Below, in pieces: positions 16,707 to 25,175 of a DNA stretch of 64,000 bases (position 1 is the stretch's first letter; each line of letters begins with the position of its first letter). The notes below the pieces were generated by a model. It saw only the letters and a program-made list of their open reading frames with translations. It was not told the origin of the DNA and did not search any database. A program made the translations under genes and the position numbers. The DNA is taken from the NCBI RefSeq assembly GCF_023155855.1, contig NZ_JAKNUT010000002.1, forward strand, positions 248,001 to 312,000, written 5' to 3'. Source of the stretch: Microbacterium aoyamense (GTDB lineage: Bacteria > Actinomycetota > Actinomycetes > Actinomycetales > Microbacteriaceae).

Positions 16707-19600
16707 AGCTCGACGAAATCCTCCGGCGCCTGCGCGCGACGACCCGCGATGATCGCGGCGCGAGCCTCGTGGTGGTCGTCGGTCTCATGGCGGTGGGCTT
16801 CATCGTCGCTTCGACGATCGCTGCCGCGTGCCTCTTCGCGATCGGGCAGACGACCGAGAACCGCCAGAACGTCCAGGCCTTCGCCGCCGCCGAAGCTGGT
16901 CGCGACGCGATCGTCGGACAGCTCTCGACGACCACGCCGACCTGCGCCAGCGGGGCGCCCGTCACGGGCACCGATCCGGTCTTCCGCGGCGCCATCTATT
17001 CTTCGACGCTCGCCACGCTCGCGGCCGCCGACCTCGACCAGGCGTCGCTCAGCGTCGCGACGAAGTGGACCAAGACCTGCCCCACCAACGCGACGACGTA
17101 CGTCCGACTCGTGGTCGAGGGTGATGGTGCGAACGGCGGAACCGAGAAGATCGACTCCGTCTACACCTGGGACGCCTACCGGCAGGTGGCCGAAGGCGGT
17201 GGCCTCGGGTTCATGGATGCCGCGTACACGACGTACGGCGTGACCTACAGCGGCGACATCGTCGTTCGCAACGGCAACTTCACGTGCGCATCAGGCTCGG
17301 TCATCAACGGCAGCGTGTTCGTACTCGACGGCAAGGTCCGCGTCGCGACGCCGGTGTACCTGTTCGGCTTCTACGTCGGCGACACCGGCTCCACGTGCAC
17401 CATCAACGGAGATGTCGTGGCGAGCGGCGGCGTCGAAGTGCCCTCCTTCTCACTCGTGTCGAGCCAGTTGACGGTCGCCGGCAGCATCAGCACGAGCGGA
17501 AACGTCGTCGCCGACCGTCCGATCAACGCGAAGGGCGACATCGAGGCGAAGGGCACGATCTCCGTCGGAGGCAACGGCGCACTCACGACCGGCGGAGCCG
17601 ACGTCAAGAAGCCCTACACGCAGAGCACTGAGACGGTCACCTATGCGAGAGGTGACATCGCGGCGGAGGGGGCGATCACGACCCGCAACGTGCTGCGCAC
17701 GACGACGGGCGAGATCCGCTCGAAGTCGACGGTCTCGGTCGAGAGCGGAGGTGGCGCGTATGCGCGCACGGCGATATCGGCCGTCGCCGGCATCACGGCG
17801 AACGGTTCGGGCCCATCGGGTCAGAACGGCATCACCCTCTCGGCATCGGCCGGCTCGGTCGCATCCGGAGCGTTCATCGAGGTGAACTCGGGGCAGCTCA
17901 GCGCGGCGGGGGTCGCGGCCGTCTCGGACATCCGCGGCACCGGCACGGTTCAGGCGACACTCGGTGACGTCCGGGCCGGCGGTCGGATCACCTCATCCAC
18001 GATCGCTGCGTCGGCAGGCGCCGTCCTCGCCGTCGGTGATGTGGCCGCAGGCAGCGTGTCGACGAGCACCAGCATCCGTTCCCTGGGCAACATCCGCACG
18101 TCGGGAACGGGCACGTTCTCGGCGACGGGCGACATCATCGCTCAAGGATCCATCGCGACTCCGGGTGGCACGATCCGATCCACCGGCGGAAAGGTCGTCG
18201 CCGTCGGCGACATCGCCACCACCGGCACGAGCGGGTCGACGATGGTCGGCTCGGGAACCGTCTCGGCGGCGGGAGACGTCCATGCGGGCGGCGCCATCAC
18301 GACCGGGCGCGGCACGATCGCCTCCACGAGCGGCAGCATCCTGGCCCGACTCGCGCTGACTTCGACCGACACCGGCACCTTCCAGACCGATACGGTGAGC
18401 GGTCGATCGATCACCGCGGGGTCGATCTCTCTCAAGGGGCCTGTCACCGGATTCGACGTCAGGTCGGCGTCGACCTTCGAGTCGAGTTCGACGTGCACGC
18501 TCTACGGGAGCGTGCTCGCCGCCACCACCGCCAGATTCACCCTCGGCAAGTCCAACGACTCCGGCAACCCCGCGCGCTGCATCATCCGAGGCGACGTCAA
18601 GGCGTATGCCGCTGCGACCTCTCCCTCGACTCTGCCGGCGAACACCTCGACCGGGCAGACACCGCGTACGCAGGTGTGGATCAAGGGCAGCGTGCAGGCC
18701 CGCGCGTGGGCGGCCGATTCGCGGTATCGCGTCCTGCCGTCGAACAACACGCCGAACTCCAGCGCCGTCAACACCGCGGCGTCTGCGACGAGCCCGTCCG
18801 GCGTCGCGCCGGCGGCACCGGGGACACCGCAGGGGCCGACGGGGATCATCGCGCCCGATCCGCCGACCCCCTACGTGTTCACCGAGCCGGACTATCAGAA
18901 CCTCCACGTCCGCACCGGATGGGTCGATCTCGGTACCCACACCGTCTGGAACGGCTATACGAATCGGTACACCTTCACCGCGGCCGACTGCGACAACGCC
19001 ATGAACGTCGTGCGCAACCAGGTGCAGACCGCGGGAGATCCCGTCGTCATCGACGCCACGACGTGCGGAACCCGCAAGGTGAGGCTGACCGGATGGGCGA
19101 GCCTGCGGTTCGACCGGGACGCCGTGCTCCTCGTCAACAACGTCGAGGTGCAGTTCATCCGGTTCACGCGCTCGGGCAGCACCCCGCGCCAGTTCTTCAT
19201 CATCCAGGTCGACGATGACCTGCGGATGCAGAAGCCGTCGTACGACGCGACCGCGCCCGCTGAACCGCAGCCGGACTGCGCCGGGCGCCAGCCGATCGAC
19301 ACGCTCGGCGCGAACTGGTTCGGCCTCACCTGGGATCCCCTGGTACGTGTCATGCTCTACGCGCCCTGCGGCACGTCCTGGGGGAGCGGGTCGACGAACT
19401 GGTTCCAGTCGTGGTCCGGCCACCTGTATGTCGCGAACGACACCGCGACGTCGGACGTGCTGTCGCGCATCGACTGTCAGCGCATGGAGATCCCCGGGAC
19501 GATCGACATGCCGTGCAACGTCGACACGATCGGGGGCTCGGGGCAGCAGATCGTGTCGGGCAAACGTATGGGCACGCGTATCTACCAGACGGAGCCGTGA
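16703..19600 (+). CDS. Very large PilX-like pilus protein with beta-helix repeats
   Basis: A 965-residue protein. The start (leader ending D-D-R-G, then A-S-L-V-V-V-V-G-L) is a prepilin signal that lacks glutamate at position 5, and N-V-Q-A-F-A-A-A-E-A-G at about residues 56–66 is the PilX N-terminal motif. Residues about 200–580 are repeats of the type G-D-I-x-A-x-G-x-I-T-T-x-x-G-x-I, alternating small, Gly and branched residues, the pattern of a right-handed beta-helix or bactofilin-like solenoid. Residues about 720–965 form a distinct domain with at least six cysteines. PilX proteins are normally near 200 residues. GTG at 16703 overlaps the previous stop; GTG at 16697 is the alternative. 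A pilus-tip or adhesive role is inferred. Confidence 0.8.
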   Translation: MKLDEILRRLRATTRDDRGASLVVVVGLMAVGFIVASTIAAACLFAIGQTTENRQNVQAFAAAEAGRDAIVGQLSTTTPTCASGAPVTGTDPVFRGAIYSSTLATLAAADLDQASLSVATKWTKTCPTNATTYVRLVVEGDGANGGTEKIDSVYTWDAYRQVAEGGGLGFMDAAYTTYGVTYSGDIVVRNGNFTCASGSVINGSVFVLDGKVRVATPVYLFGFYVGDTGSTCTINGDVVASGGVEVPSFSLVSSQLTVAGSISTSGNVVADRPINAKGDIEAKGTISVGGNGALTTGGADVKKPYTQSTETVTYARGDIAAEGAITTRNVLRTTTGEIRSKSTVSVESGGGAYARTAISAVAGITANGSGPSGQNGITLSASAGSVASGAFIEVNSGQLSAAGVAAVSDIRGTGTVQATLGDVRAGGRITSSTIAASAGAVLAVGDVAAGSVSTSTSIRSLGNIRTSGTGTFSATGDIIAQGSIATPGGTIRSTGGKVVAVGDIATTGTSGSTMVGSGTVSAAGDVHAGGAITTGRGTIASTSGSILARLALTSTDTGTFQTDTVSGRSITAGSISLKGPVTGFDVRSASTFESSSTCTLYGSVLAATTARFTLGKSNDSGNPARCIIRGDVKAYAAATSPSTLPANTSTGQTPRTQVWIKGSVQARAWAADSRYRVLPSNNTPNSSAVNTAASATSPSGVAPAAPGTPQGPTGIIAPDPPTPYVFTEPDYQNLHVRTGWVDLGTHTVWNGYTNRYTFTAADCDNAMNVVRNQVQTAGDPVVIDATTCGTRKVRLTGWASLRFDRDAVLLVNNVEVQFIRFTRSGSTPRQFFIIQVDDDLRMQKPSYDATAPAEPQPDCAGRQPIDTLGANWFGLTWDPLVRVMLYAPCGTSWGSGSTNWFQSWSGHLYVANDTATSDVLSRIDCQRMEIPGTIDMPCNVDTIGGSGQQIVSGKRMGTRIYQTEP

Positions 19601-20427
19601 TGCCGTCCGCCGTCCTGATCTTCCTGCTCCTCATCGCCGCCCTTCTCGGGCTGGTGATCGGCTCGTTCCTGAACGTCGTCATCTTCCGCGTACCCGCCGG
19701 GATCCCGCTCACCCGGGAGAGTCGGTGTCCGCATTGCGACACGGCGGTGCGGTGGTGGCAGAACATCCCCGTCGCCTCCTGGATCGCCCTGCGTGGTCGT
19801 TGCGCGAAGTGCGGGGCGACGATCTCGCCCCGCTATCCGCTCGTCGAGTCGCTCACGGCCGTCGCATTCGCGGGGATCGTGTGGTGGCTGACCGAGATCC
19901 GACCCGAGGCGACCGTTGCGGCGACCGTTCTCGTGACGATCGCGTTCCTCTACCTCGCCGCCGTGAGCATCACCCTTTCGCTGATCGACCTCGACACCCA
20001 CCGGCTTCCGAATTCCATCGTGCTGCCGAGTTATGCGGTCGGGGCGCTCCTGTTCACCGCTGCCTGCGCCGTGGGTGCCGACTGGTGGTCGCTCGGGCGC
20101 GCCGTCGCCGGTGCCGGCGCGCTCTTCGCCTTCTACTTCGTCCTGCGCCTTGTGCGCCCAGACGGTATGGGGGGCGGCGATGTCAAGCTCGCGGGTGTCC
20201 TCGGTCTCTACCTCGGCTGGCTCGGCTGGCCGACGCTCGTGGTCGGAGCGACCGCGGCCTTCCTGTTGGGAGGTGTCTTCGGTGTCGCGCTGCTCGTCCT
20301 GCGCCGCGCCGGCCGTGGTTCGGCGATCCCCTTTGGCCCATGGATGATCCTCGGCGCGTGGGTCGGCGCAGCATTCTCCGGCCCGCTCGCGCGCTGGTAT
20401 CTCGGACTCCTCGGAGGGGCTTCATGA
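19600..20427 (+). CDS. pilD: Prepilin peptidase (leader peptidase / N-methyltransferase)
   Basis: A 275-residue polytopic enzyme that cleaves the prepilin leaders and methylates the new N terminus. The N-terminal G-S-F-L-N-V-V-I-F-R is followed by the two-CxxC zinc motif (C-P-H-C, C-A-K-C). The catalytic aspartates are seen in L-I-D-L-D-T-H-R-L-P and G-G-G-D-V-K-L, the aspartyl protease signature. About seven membrane segments. ATG overlaps the TGA of the PilX-like gene. It can process all four prepilin-like proteins encoded upstream. Confidence 0.95.
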   Translation: MPSAVLIFLLLIAALLGLVIGSFLNVVIFRVPAGIPLTRESRCPHCDTAVRWWQNIPVASWIALRGRCAKCGATISPRYPLVESLTAVAFAGIVWWLTEIRPEATVAATVLVTIAFLYLAAVSITLSLIDLDTHRLPNSIVLPSYAVGALLFTAACAVGADWWSLGRAVAGAGALFAFYFVLRLVRPDGMGGGDVKLAGVLGLYLGWLGWPTLVVGATAAFLLGGVFGVALLVLRRAGRGSAIPFGPWMILGAWVGAAFSGPLARWYLGLLGGAS

Positions 20428-20467
20428 ACGACATCGAATCGGACGCGGAAAGGACAGGTGAGTGACG

Positions 20468-21478
20468 ATGGCGAAGACAGTCGTGGCCCTCGAGATCACA
20501 GAGGAGTGCGTGCGCGCGATCGAGGTGACCACCGGGCGTGCGCAGAGCGTGGTGGCCCTCGGCGAGGTGCCGCTGCCCGCCGGAGCGGCGAAGGACTCGG
20601 AGGTGCTGGATGCGGATGCCGTCGCTGTTGCGCTTCGACAGCTCTGGTCGCAGACCGGCATCAAGAGCCGCAAGGTGGTGCTCGGCATCGGCAGTCGTCG
20701 CGTGCTCGTGCGCGAGTTCTCGACGCCCACGATGAGCCTCGAGCTCATCAAGGCGTCGCTCCCGTACCAGGTGCAGGACCTCCTGCCCGTGCCGGCGAAC
20801 CAGGCCGTGCTCGACTTCTACCCGGTCGCCGAGTCCGCCGGTCAGGTGCACGGCCTGCTCGTGGCGGCGGTGTCCGAGACGGTGGAGGAGCTCCTCGCCG
20901 CGGTGAGGCGTGCCAAGCTGACGGTCACGCGCGTCGACCTCACCCCGTTCGGTCTTGCACGGGTGCAGCGAGCAGTGGCAGCGCCGGGAGAGACTTCGGC
21001 GATCATCTACCTCGGCGAGCACACGTCCTACGTCGTCGTGGCGACCGACGGGGTGCCGGACTTCGTCCGGGTCATTCCGGCCGACATCGTGGCGCCCGGC
21101 CTCGCGCTGGCGCAGATCGTCGAGCCCGAGCCGGAGCTCGCGCTCGTCGGTGGCGGCTCGACCCGCGGCCGCTCGTCGAGCCGGGCGGCGGGAGGGGGCG
21201 CCGAGAGCGTGGTCGCCGACTTGGTCGGCCGGATCCGCAGCACGCTCGCGTTCTACGGTGGGCGCCCGACGTCGGCTCGGATCGGCAGCGTCCACGTCAC
21301 CGGTCCTGGTGCCGGGATGCCGGAGATCTCGGCGCGACTCGAGGATGCGATCGACGTGCCGTGGAAGCGCGTCGATCTCGACACCATGGCCACGCTCGGC
21401 CTCAAGATCCATGTCACGGCCGAGAGCGCGAGGAACCTCGTGAGCACCGTGGGTGTGGTTCTCGGAGAGGAGAACTGA
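20468..21478 (+). CDS. pilM: Type IV pilus assembly protein PilM
   Basis: A 336-residue actin-like cytoplasmic protein with the FtsA/PilM fold: V-A-L-E-I-T-E-E-C-V-R at the start corresponds to the phosphate-1 strand, and G-P-G-A-G-M-P near residue 280 to the late nucleotide-contact loop. PilM anchors PilN on the cytoplasmic side. The ATG at 20468 (MAKTVVALE) fits the family; an in-frame GTG at 20462 is possible. A glycine/serine-rich loop near residues 230–246 separates two subdomains. The end overlaps pilN. Confidence 0.9.
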   Translation: MAKTVVALEITEECVRAIEVTTGRAQSVVALGEVPLPAGAAKDSEVLDADAVAVALRQLWSQTGIKSRKVVLGIGSRRVLVREFSTPTMSLELIKASLPYQVQDLLPVPANQAVLDFYPVAESAGQVHGLLVAAVSETVEELLAAVRRAKLTVTRVDLTPFGLARVQRAVAAPGETSAIIYLGEHTSYVVVATDGVPDFVRVIPADIVAPGLALAQIVEPEPELALVGGGSTRGRSSSRAAGGGAESVVADLVGRIRSTLAFYGGRPTSARIGSVHVTGPGAGMPEISARLEDAIDVPWKRVDLDTMATLGLKIHVTAESARNLVSTVGVVLGEEN

Positions 21479-22122
21479 TGGCTCGTCAGGCAGCGCCGCT
21501 GGCACTCGCCGGAGTGCCCCGGGTAGATCTCATGCCGCGCATCGAGCGCGAGTCGCGAGCACGTGTTGTGCTCACGCGTCGGTGGGCAGTGCTGATCGGC
21601 GCGGCCGCGGTCGTCACCGTGCTCGTCATCGCCGGAGCCTTCGGCCTGCGCGTTGCGGCGGAAGCCCAGCTCGCAGCCGAACAGGCGCGCACGACGGCAC
21701 TGTTGACGGAGATCGCGGAGTACTCGGCCGTGAGCACAGCGATCTCCGACGCGCAGACGCTCGACGCGCTTCGCGCGGGTGCTCGCGTCAACGACTTCGC
21801 GTGGGGGCCGCTCGTCGCGACGATCACGGGCGTCCTCCCCGAGGGCGTCACGCTCGCCAGCGTCGTCCTCACGCCGGGCGCTCCGCCGGTGGGAGACGAT
21901 CCGACCGTCGAAGTCGGGGCTCGGGGCGATCTCACGTTCACGACGAAGAACCTCGCCGACCAGGCCGCGACCGTCGCAGCTCTCCTCGGTGCTGAGGGAG
22001 TCCTCTCGGCGGACGCCGGTTCGCTGACGCTGTCCGGCGACACCGACTACACGTTCACCGCGACGATCGCCTTCGACCAGTCGATCTACACGGGCGACCC
22101 CGCCCAGGACGGCGGCAACTGA
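21478..22122 (+). CDS. pilN: Type IV pilus assembly protein PilN
   Basis: A 214-residue bitopic membrane protein. The short cytoplasmic N terminus contains R-V-D-L-M-P (about residues 15–20), the equivalent of the I-N-L-L-P motif that docks into PilM. One membrane helix follows (about residues 38–58) and then a coiled region and an extracytoplasmic ferredoxin-like domain. The stop overlaps the pilO ATG by one base (TGATG). Confidence 0.88.
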   Translation: MARQAAPLALAGVPRVDLMPRIERESRARVVLTRRWAVLIGAAAVVTVLVIAGAFGLRVAAEAQLAAEQARTTALLTEIAEYSAVSTAISDAQTLDALRAGARVNDFAWGPLVATITGVLPEGVTLASVVLTPGAPPVGDDPTVEVGARGDLTFTTKNLADQAATVAALLGAEGVLSADAGSLTLSGDTDYTFTATIAFDQSIYTGDPAQDGGN

Positions 22123-22736
22123 TGCCCAAGCAGCTCATCAACACCATCGGCGCGATCATCGCCGTCGCCGTGCTCCTCGCCGGTGTCGGACTCGTCGCTC
22201 TGCCGCTCTGGCTCCAGTCGACGGCCGTCCAGGCGCAGGCGCTCGCCGTCCAGCAGTCGAACGACGTGCAGCAGTCCGCCGTCGACGGACTGGCCGCCGA
22301 GCAATCCCAGCTCGACGACTTGGAGGACGACCTCGCAGCGCTGGAGGCGGAGATCCCGTCGGCGGCGCGGATCGACACGATCTCGGCACTGGTCGCCACG
22401 GCGGCGAGCGAGACGGGTGTCACGGTCACGAGTTTCTCGCCGTCGGAGCCTGTCTCGTTCGAGGCGGCCGCCGCCTCAGCATCCGGTTCCGACGCACCGG
22501 CGACCGATGCAGCCGAGGCCGCACCCGCGGAACCGGGGACCGGGCGGGTGCAGATCCCGGTCACGATCGACGTGACCGCGCCGTCGCTCGACAGCATGAC
22601 CGCTTTCCTCGATGCGCTCCGCGCGGGACCTCGCTTGCTGGCGTCGATCCAGCCGCAGATCGCGACAGGCAGCGAGGGAGCGACGGCCACGATCACCGCG
22701 CTCGCGCTCGCTCTCATCCCCGCGGCGGGGGAGTGA
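22122..22736 (+). CDS. pilO: Type IV pilus assembly protein PilO
   Basis: A 204-residue bitopic protein: membrane helix at about residues 8–30, a glutamine/aspartate-rich coiled coil at about 40–85, an Ala/Pro/Glu linker near 125–145, then a small domain. This is the PilO arrangement, pairing with PilN to align the motor with the pilus. No pilP or pilQ follows, as expected for a cell with no outer membrane. Its TGA overlaps the pilT GTG. Confidence 0.85.
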   Translation: MPKQLINTIGAIIAVAVLLAGVGLVALPLWLQSTAVQAQALAVQQSNDVQQSAVDGLAAEQSQLDDLEDDLAALEAEIPSAARIDTISALVATAASETGVTVTSFSPSEPVSFEAAAASASGSDAPATDAAEAAPAEPGTGRVQIPVTIDVTAPSLDSMTAFLDALRAGPRLLASIQPQIATGSEGATATITALALALIPAAGE

Positions 22737-23881
22737 GCGTCGTGGAGATCAACGAGATCGACCGCATCCTTCGAGACGCGCAGTCGCTGCGGGCATCCGA
22801 CGTCCACATCTCCGCCGATGAGGCGCCGCGCGCACGGGTCGACGGCGCATTGGTTCCCATGCGCGGCTACGAGACGGCGCTGTCTGCCGCATGGGTCGAA
22901 TCCGCGCTCTTGGCTCTGATGACGTCGCGGCAACGCGACGAGTTCGCGACGGACAACGAGATCGACTTGTCGCACGACGTTCCTGGTGTCGGCCGGTTCC
23001 GCGTCAACGTGTTCCGCCAACTGGGTCACGTCGCGGCGGCGCTCCGGCTGGTCCCCGAGACGACGGCATCGCTGTCCGATCTCGGCATCCCTGACATCGC
23101 GCGCGAGTTCGCGACACGACCGCGCGGACTGGTGCTGGTGACGGGACCGACCGGATCGGGCAAGTCGACCACTCTCACGGCGATGGTCGATGTCATCAAT
23201 GAATCGATGCCCTCTCACATCATCACGATCGAGGACCCGATCGAGTACATCCACCCGAGCAAGATGGCGCTCATCCACCAGCGTGAGGTCGGGTCGGACA
23301 CAGCCTCGTTCGCCGAGGCGCTGCGTCGGGTGCTGCGTCAGGACCCCGACGTCATCCTCATCGGCGAACTCCGTGATCCCGAGTCGATCGCCGTGGCACT
23401 CTCGGCGGCCGAGACCGGTCAGCTCGTGCTCGCCACGCTGCACACGCAGGGCGCCGCCAAGAGCATCAACCGCATCGTCGATGCCTTCCCTGCGCACCAG
23501 CAGGAGCAGGTGCGCGCGCAACTCGGCGACTCGCTGCAGGGGGTCATCAGTCAGACACTGCTTCCGCGGGCGCAGAGCGCCGGGCGCGTCGTGGCGACAG
23601 AGGTCCTGGTCCAGACACCGGCCGTCGCCAATCTCGTCCGCGAGGGTCAGATCCAGCAGCTGTATTCGGTCATGCAGTCCGGCTCGGGGGTCGGGATGCA
23701 CACGCTCGACCAGAGCCTCCAGGAGCTCGTCGCGTCCGGAGCGGTCGCCCACCAGGTGGCGCGGCAGTACGCGATCGACCCGCATGCCCTCGACGGCGTC
23801 CGCGTGCGGCCGAAGGATCTCGACGCGGAGGCCTGGGTCAGTCATCTGCCCGGTCACGCCTCCGTGGGAGGAAGGTTCTGA
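22733..23881 (+). CDS. pilT: Pilus retraction ATPase PilT
   Basis: A 382-residue hexameric ATPase of the secretion ATPase family. The Walker A G-P-T-G-S-G-K-S-T has its lysine at residue 144; Asp box I-T-I-E-D-P-I-E-Y, Walker B D-V-I-L-I-G-E-L-R-D and His box A-T-L-H-T-Q-G follow. The A-I-R-N-L-I-R retraction motif is replaced by A-V-A-N-L-V-R-E-G, close enough to assign PilT rather than PilB. There is no zinc tetracysteine, also as in PilT. GTG overlaps the pilO stop; pilC starts 2 bp after its end. Confidence 0.92.
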   Translation: MSVVEINEIDRILRDAQSLRASDVHISADEAPRARVDGALVPMRGYETALSAAWVESALLALMTSRQRDEFATDNEIDLSHDVPGVGRFRVNVFRQLGHVAAALRLVPETTASLSDLGIPDIAREFATRPRGLVLVTGPTGSGKSTTLTAMVDVINESMPSHIITIEDPIEYIHPSKMALIHQREVGSDTASFAEALRRVLRQDPDVILIGELRDPESIAVALSAAETGQLVLATLHTQGAAKSINRIVDAFPAHQQEQVRAQLGDSLQGVISQTLLPRAQSAGRVVATEVLVQTPAVANLVREGQIQQLYSVMQSGSGVGMHTLDQSLQELVASGAVAHQVARQYAIDPHALDGVRVRPKDLDAEAWVSHLPGHASVGGRF

Positions 23882-23883
23882 CG

Positions 23884-25125
23884 ATGGCACTCGTCGAGGA
23901 ATTCAAGTACACCGCCATCGACGCGGCCGCCGGTGCCACCGTAAAGGGGACGATCGAAGCGGCGAGCGAGACGGCCGTCGCCGGCAAGCTTCGCGCCCAG
24001 GGTCTGACTCCGATCGACATCGCGGCACTGTCGAGGACCGGTCTTCATCGCGAGATCAAGGTCCCCGGCTTCGAGCGTCGCGTGAAGGTGAAGTCGCTCG
24101 CGATCTTCGCGAACCAGATGGCCGGTCTCATCAATGCCGGTCTGCCCCTCATGCGCACTCTGGCGATCCTGATCGAGCAGACCGACGACAAGGTCCTGCA
24201 GTCCGCCCTCGTGGCGGTGCAGACGGACGTGGAGAGTGGTCAGTCGTTCTCCGCGGCCCTCGCGCGTCAGCCGAGGATCTTCCCGCCGCTCTTGATCAAT
24301 CTCGTCCGGGTGGGCGAGACCGGCGGGTTCCTGGGCGACTCGCTGACCGCGGTGGCGAAGGCCTACCGCTCGGAGGCGGAGCTGCAGGACAAGGTGCGAT
24401 CGGCGACGACGTATCCGGTCATCGTGCTGATCATCGCCCTCGTGGCCGTCATCGGCATGGTGACGTTCATCGTGCCGATCTTCGAGGGCATGTTCGCGAG
24501 TCTCGGTGGATCCCTGCCTCTGCCGACCCAGATCCTCGTGACGCTGTCCCACAACATGATCTGGATCCTCCCGCTGCTCCTGGTCGTGTTGGGTGGTGCG
24601 TGGATCTGGTGGGTGCGCAATCGGCACACGGAAGCCGTGCGTCGGGTGGTGGATCCCTTCAAGCTGCGGATGCCGGTCTTCGGCAAGCTCTCGACGAAGA
24701 TCGCCGTGGCGCGGTTCAGCCGCAATCTCTCGATGATGCTCGTCGCCGGGGTCCCGCTCCTTCAGGCGCTTTCGATCGTCGGGCAGGCGTCGAACAACTG
24801 GGCGATCGAGCGGGCCGTACAGGACGTTCAGGAGTCCGTCCGCCAGGGCAAGTCGTTCTCGGCGCCGCTGGCGAAGTCCGGCGTGTTCCCTGCGATGGTG
24901 TCGCAGATGGTCTCCGTCGGTGAGGAGTCGGGCACTCTCGCCGAGATGCTCGGCAGCATCGCCGACTTCTACGAGGCCGAAGTGCAGGCCGCGACGGAAC
25001 AGCTCACGAGCACGATCGAGCCGATCCTCATCGTGCTCATGGGGGTCGTGATCGGCGGCATGGTCCTCGCGCTCTACATGCCGATCTTCAGCATCTACGG
25101 AGAACTCAACTCGCAGGCCGGCTGA
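23884..25125 (+). CDS. pilC: Pilus platform protein PilC
   Basis: A 413-residue inner-membrane platform with two T2SSF domains and three to four membrane helices (about residues 178–205, 225–243, 378–405). Typical family blocks are visible: F-A-N-Q-M-A-G-L-I-N-A-G-L-P-L near residue 78 and A-R-F-S-R-N-L-S-M-M-L-V-A-G-V-P-L near 278. It connects the motor ATPases to pilin assembly. ATG at 23884 is 2 bp after pilT. Last gene of the plus-strand pilus operon; a strong terminator follows. Confidence 0.93.
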   Translation: MALVEEFKYTAIDAAAGATVKGTIEAASETAVAGKLRAQGLTPIDIAALSRTGLHREIKVPGFERRVKVKSLAIFANQMAGLINAGLPLMRTLAILIEQTDDKVLQSALVAVQTDVESGQSFSAALARQPRIFPPLLINLVRVGETGGFLGDSLTAVAKAYRSEAELQDKVRSATTYPVIVLIIALVAVIGMVTFIVPIFEGMFASLGGSLPLPTQILVTLSHNMIWILPLLLVVLGGAWIWWVRNRHTEAVRRVVDPFKLRMPVFGKLSTKIAVARFSRNLSMMLVAGVPLLQALSIVGQASNNWAIERAVQDVQESVRQGKSFSAPLAKSGVFPAMVSQMVSVGEESGTLAEMLGSIADFYEAEVQAATEQLTSTIEPILIVLMGVVIGGMVLALYMPIFSIYGELNSQAG

Positions 25126-25129
25126 GGTG

Positions 25130-25173
25130 CGGAGGATGGATGCCGCGGCACGGGCCGCAGCATCCATCCTCCG
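25130..25173. terminator. Strong bidirectional terminator between pilC and pilB
   Basis: CGGAGGATGGATGC (25130–25143) pairs perfectly with 25160–25173, and the inside contains a further GCGGC/GCCGC stem. It separates the two convergent pilus transcription units. Confidence 0.9.
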
Positions 25174-25175
25174 CG

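Noticed and set aside
20424..20465. A 13-codon ORF (MNDIESDAERTGE) between pilD and pilM
   Set aside because: Too short to support as a gene. It overlaps the pilD stop and could equally be spacer with the pilM ribosome site.
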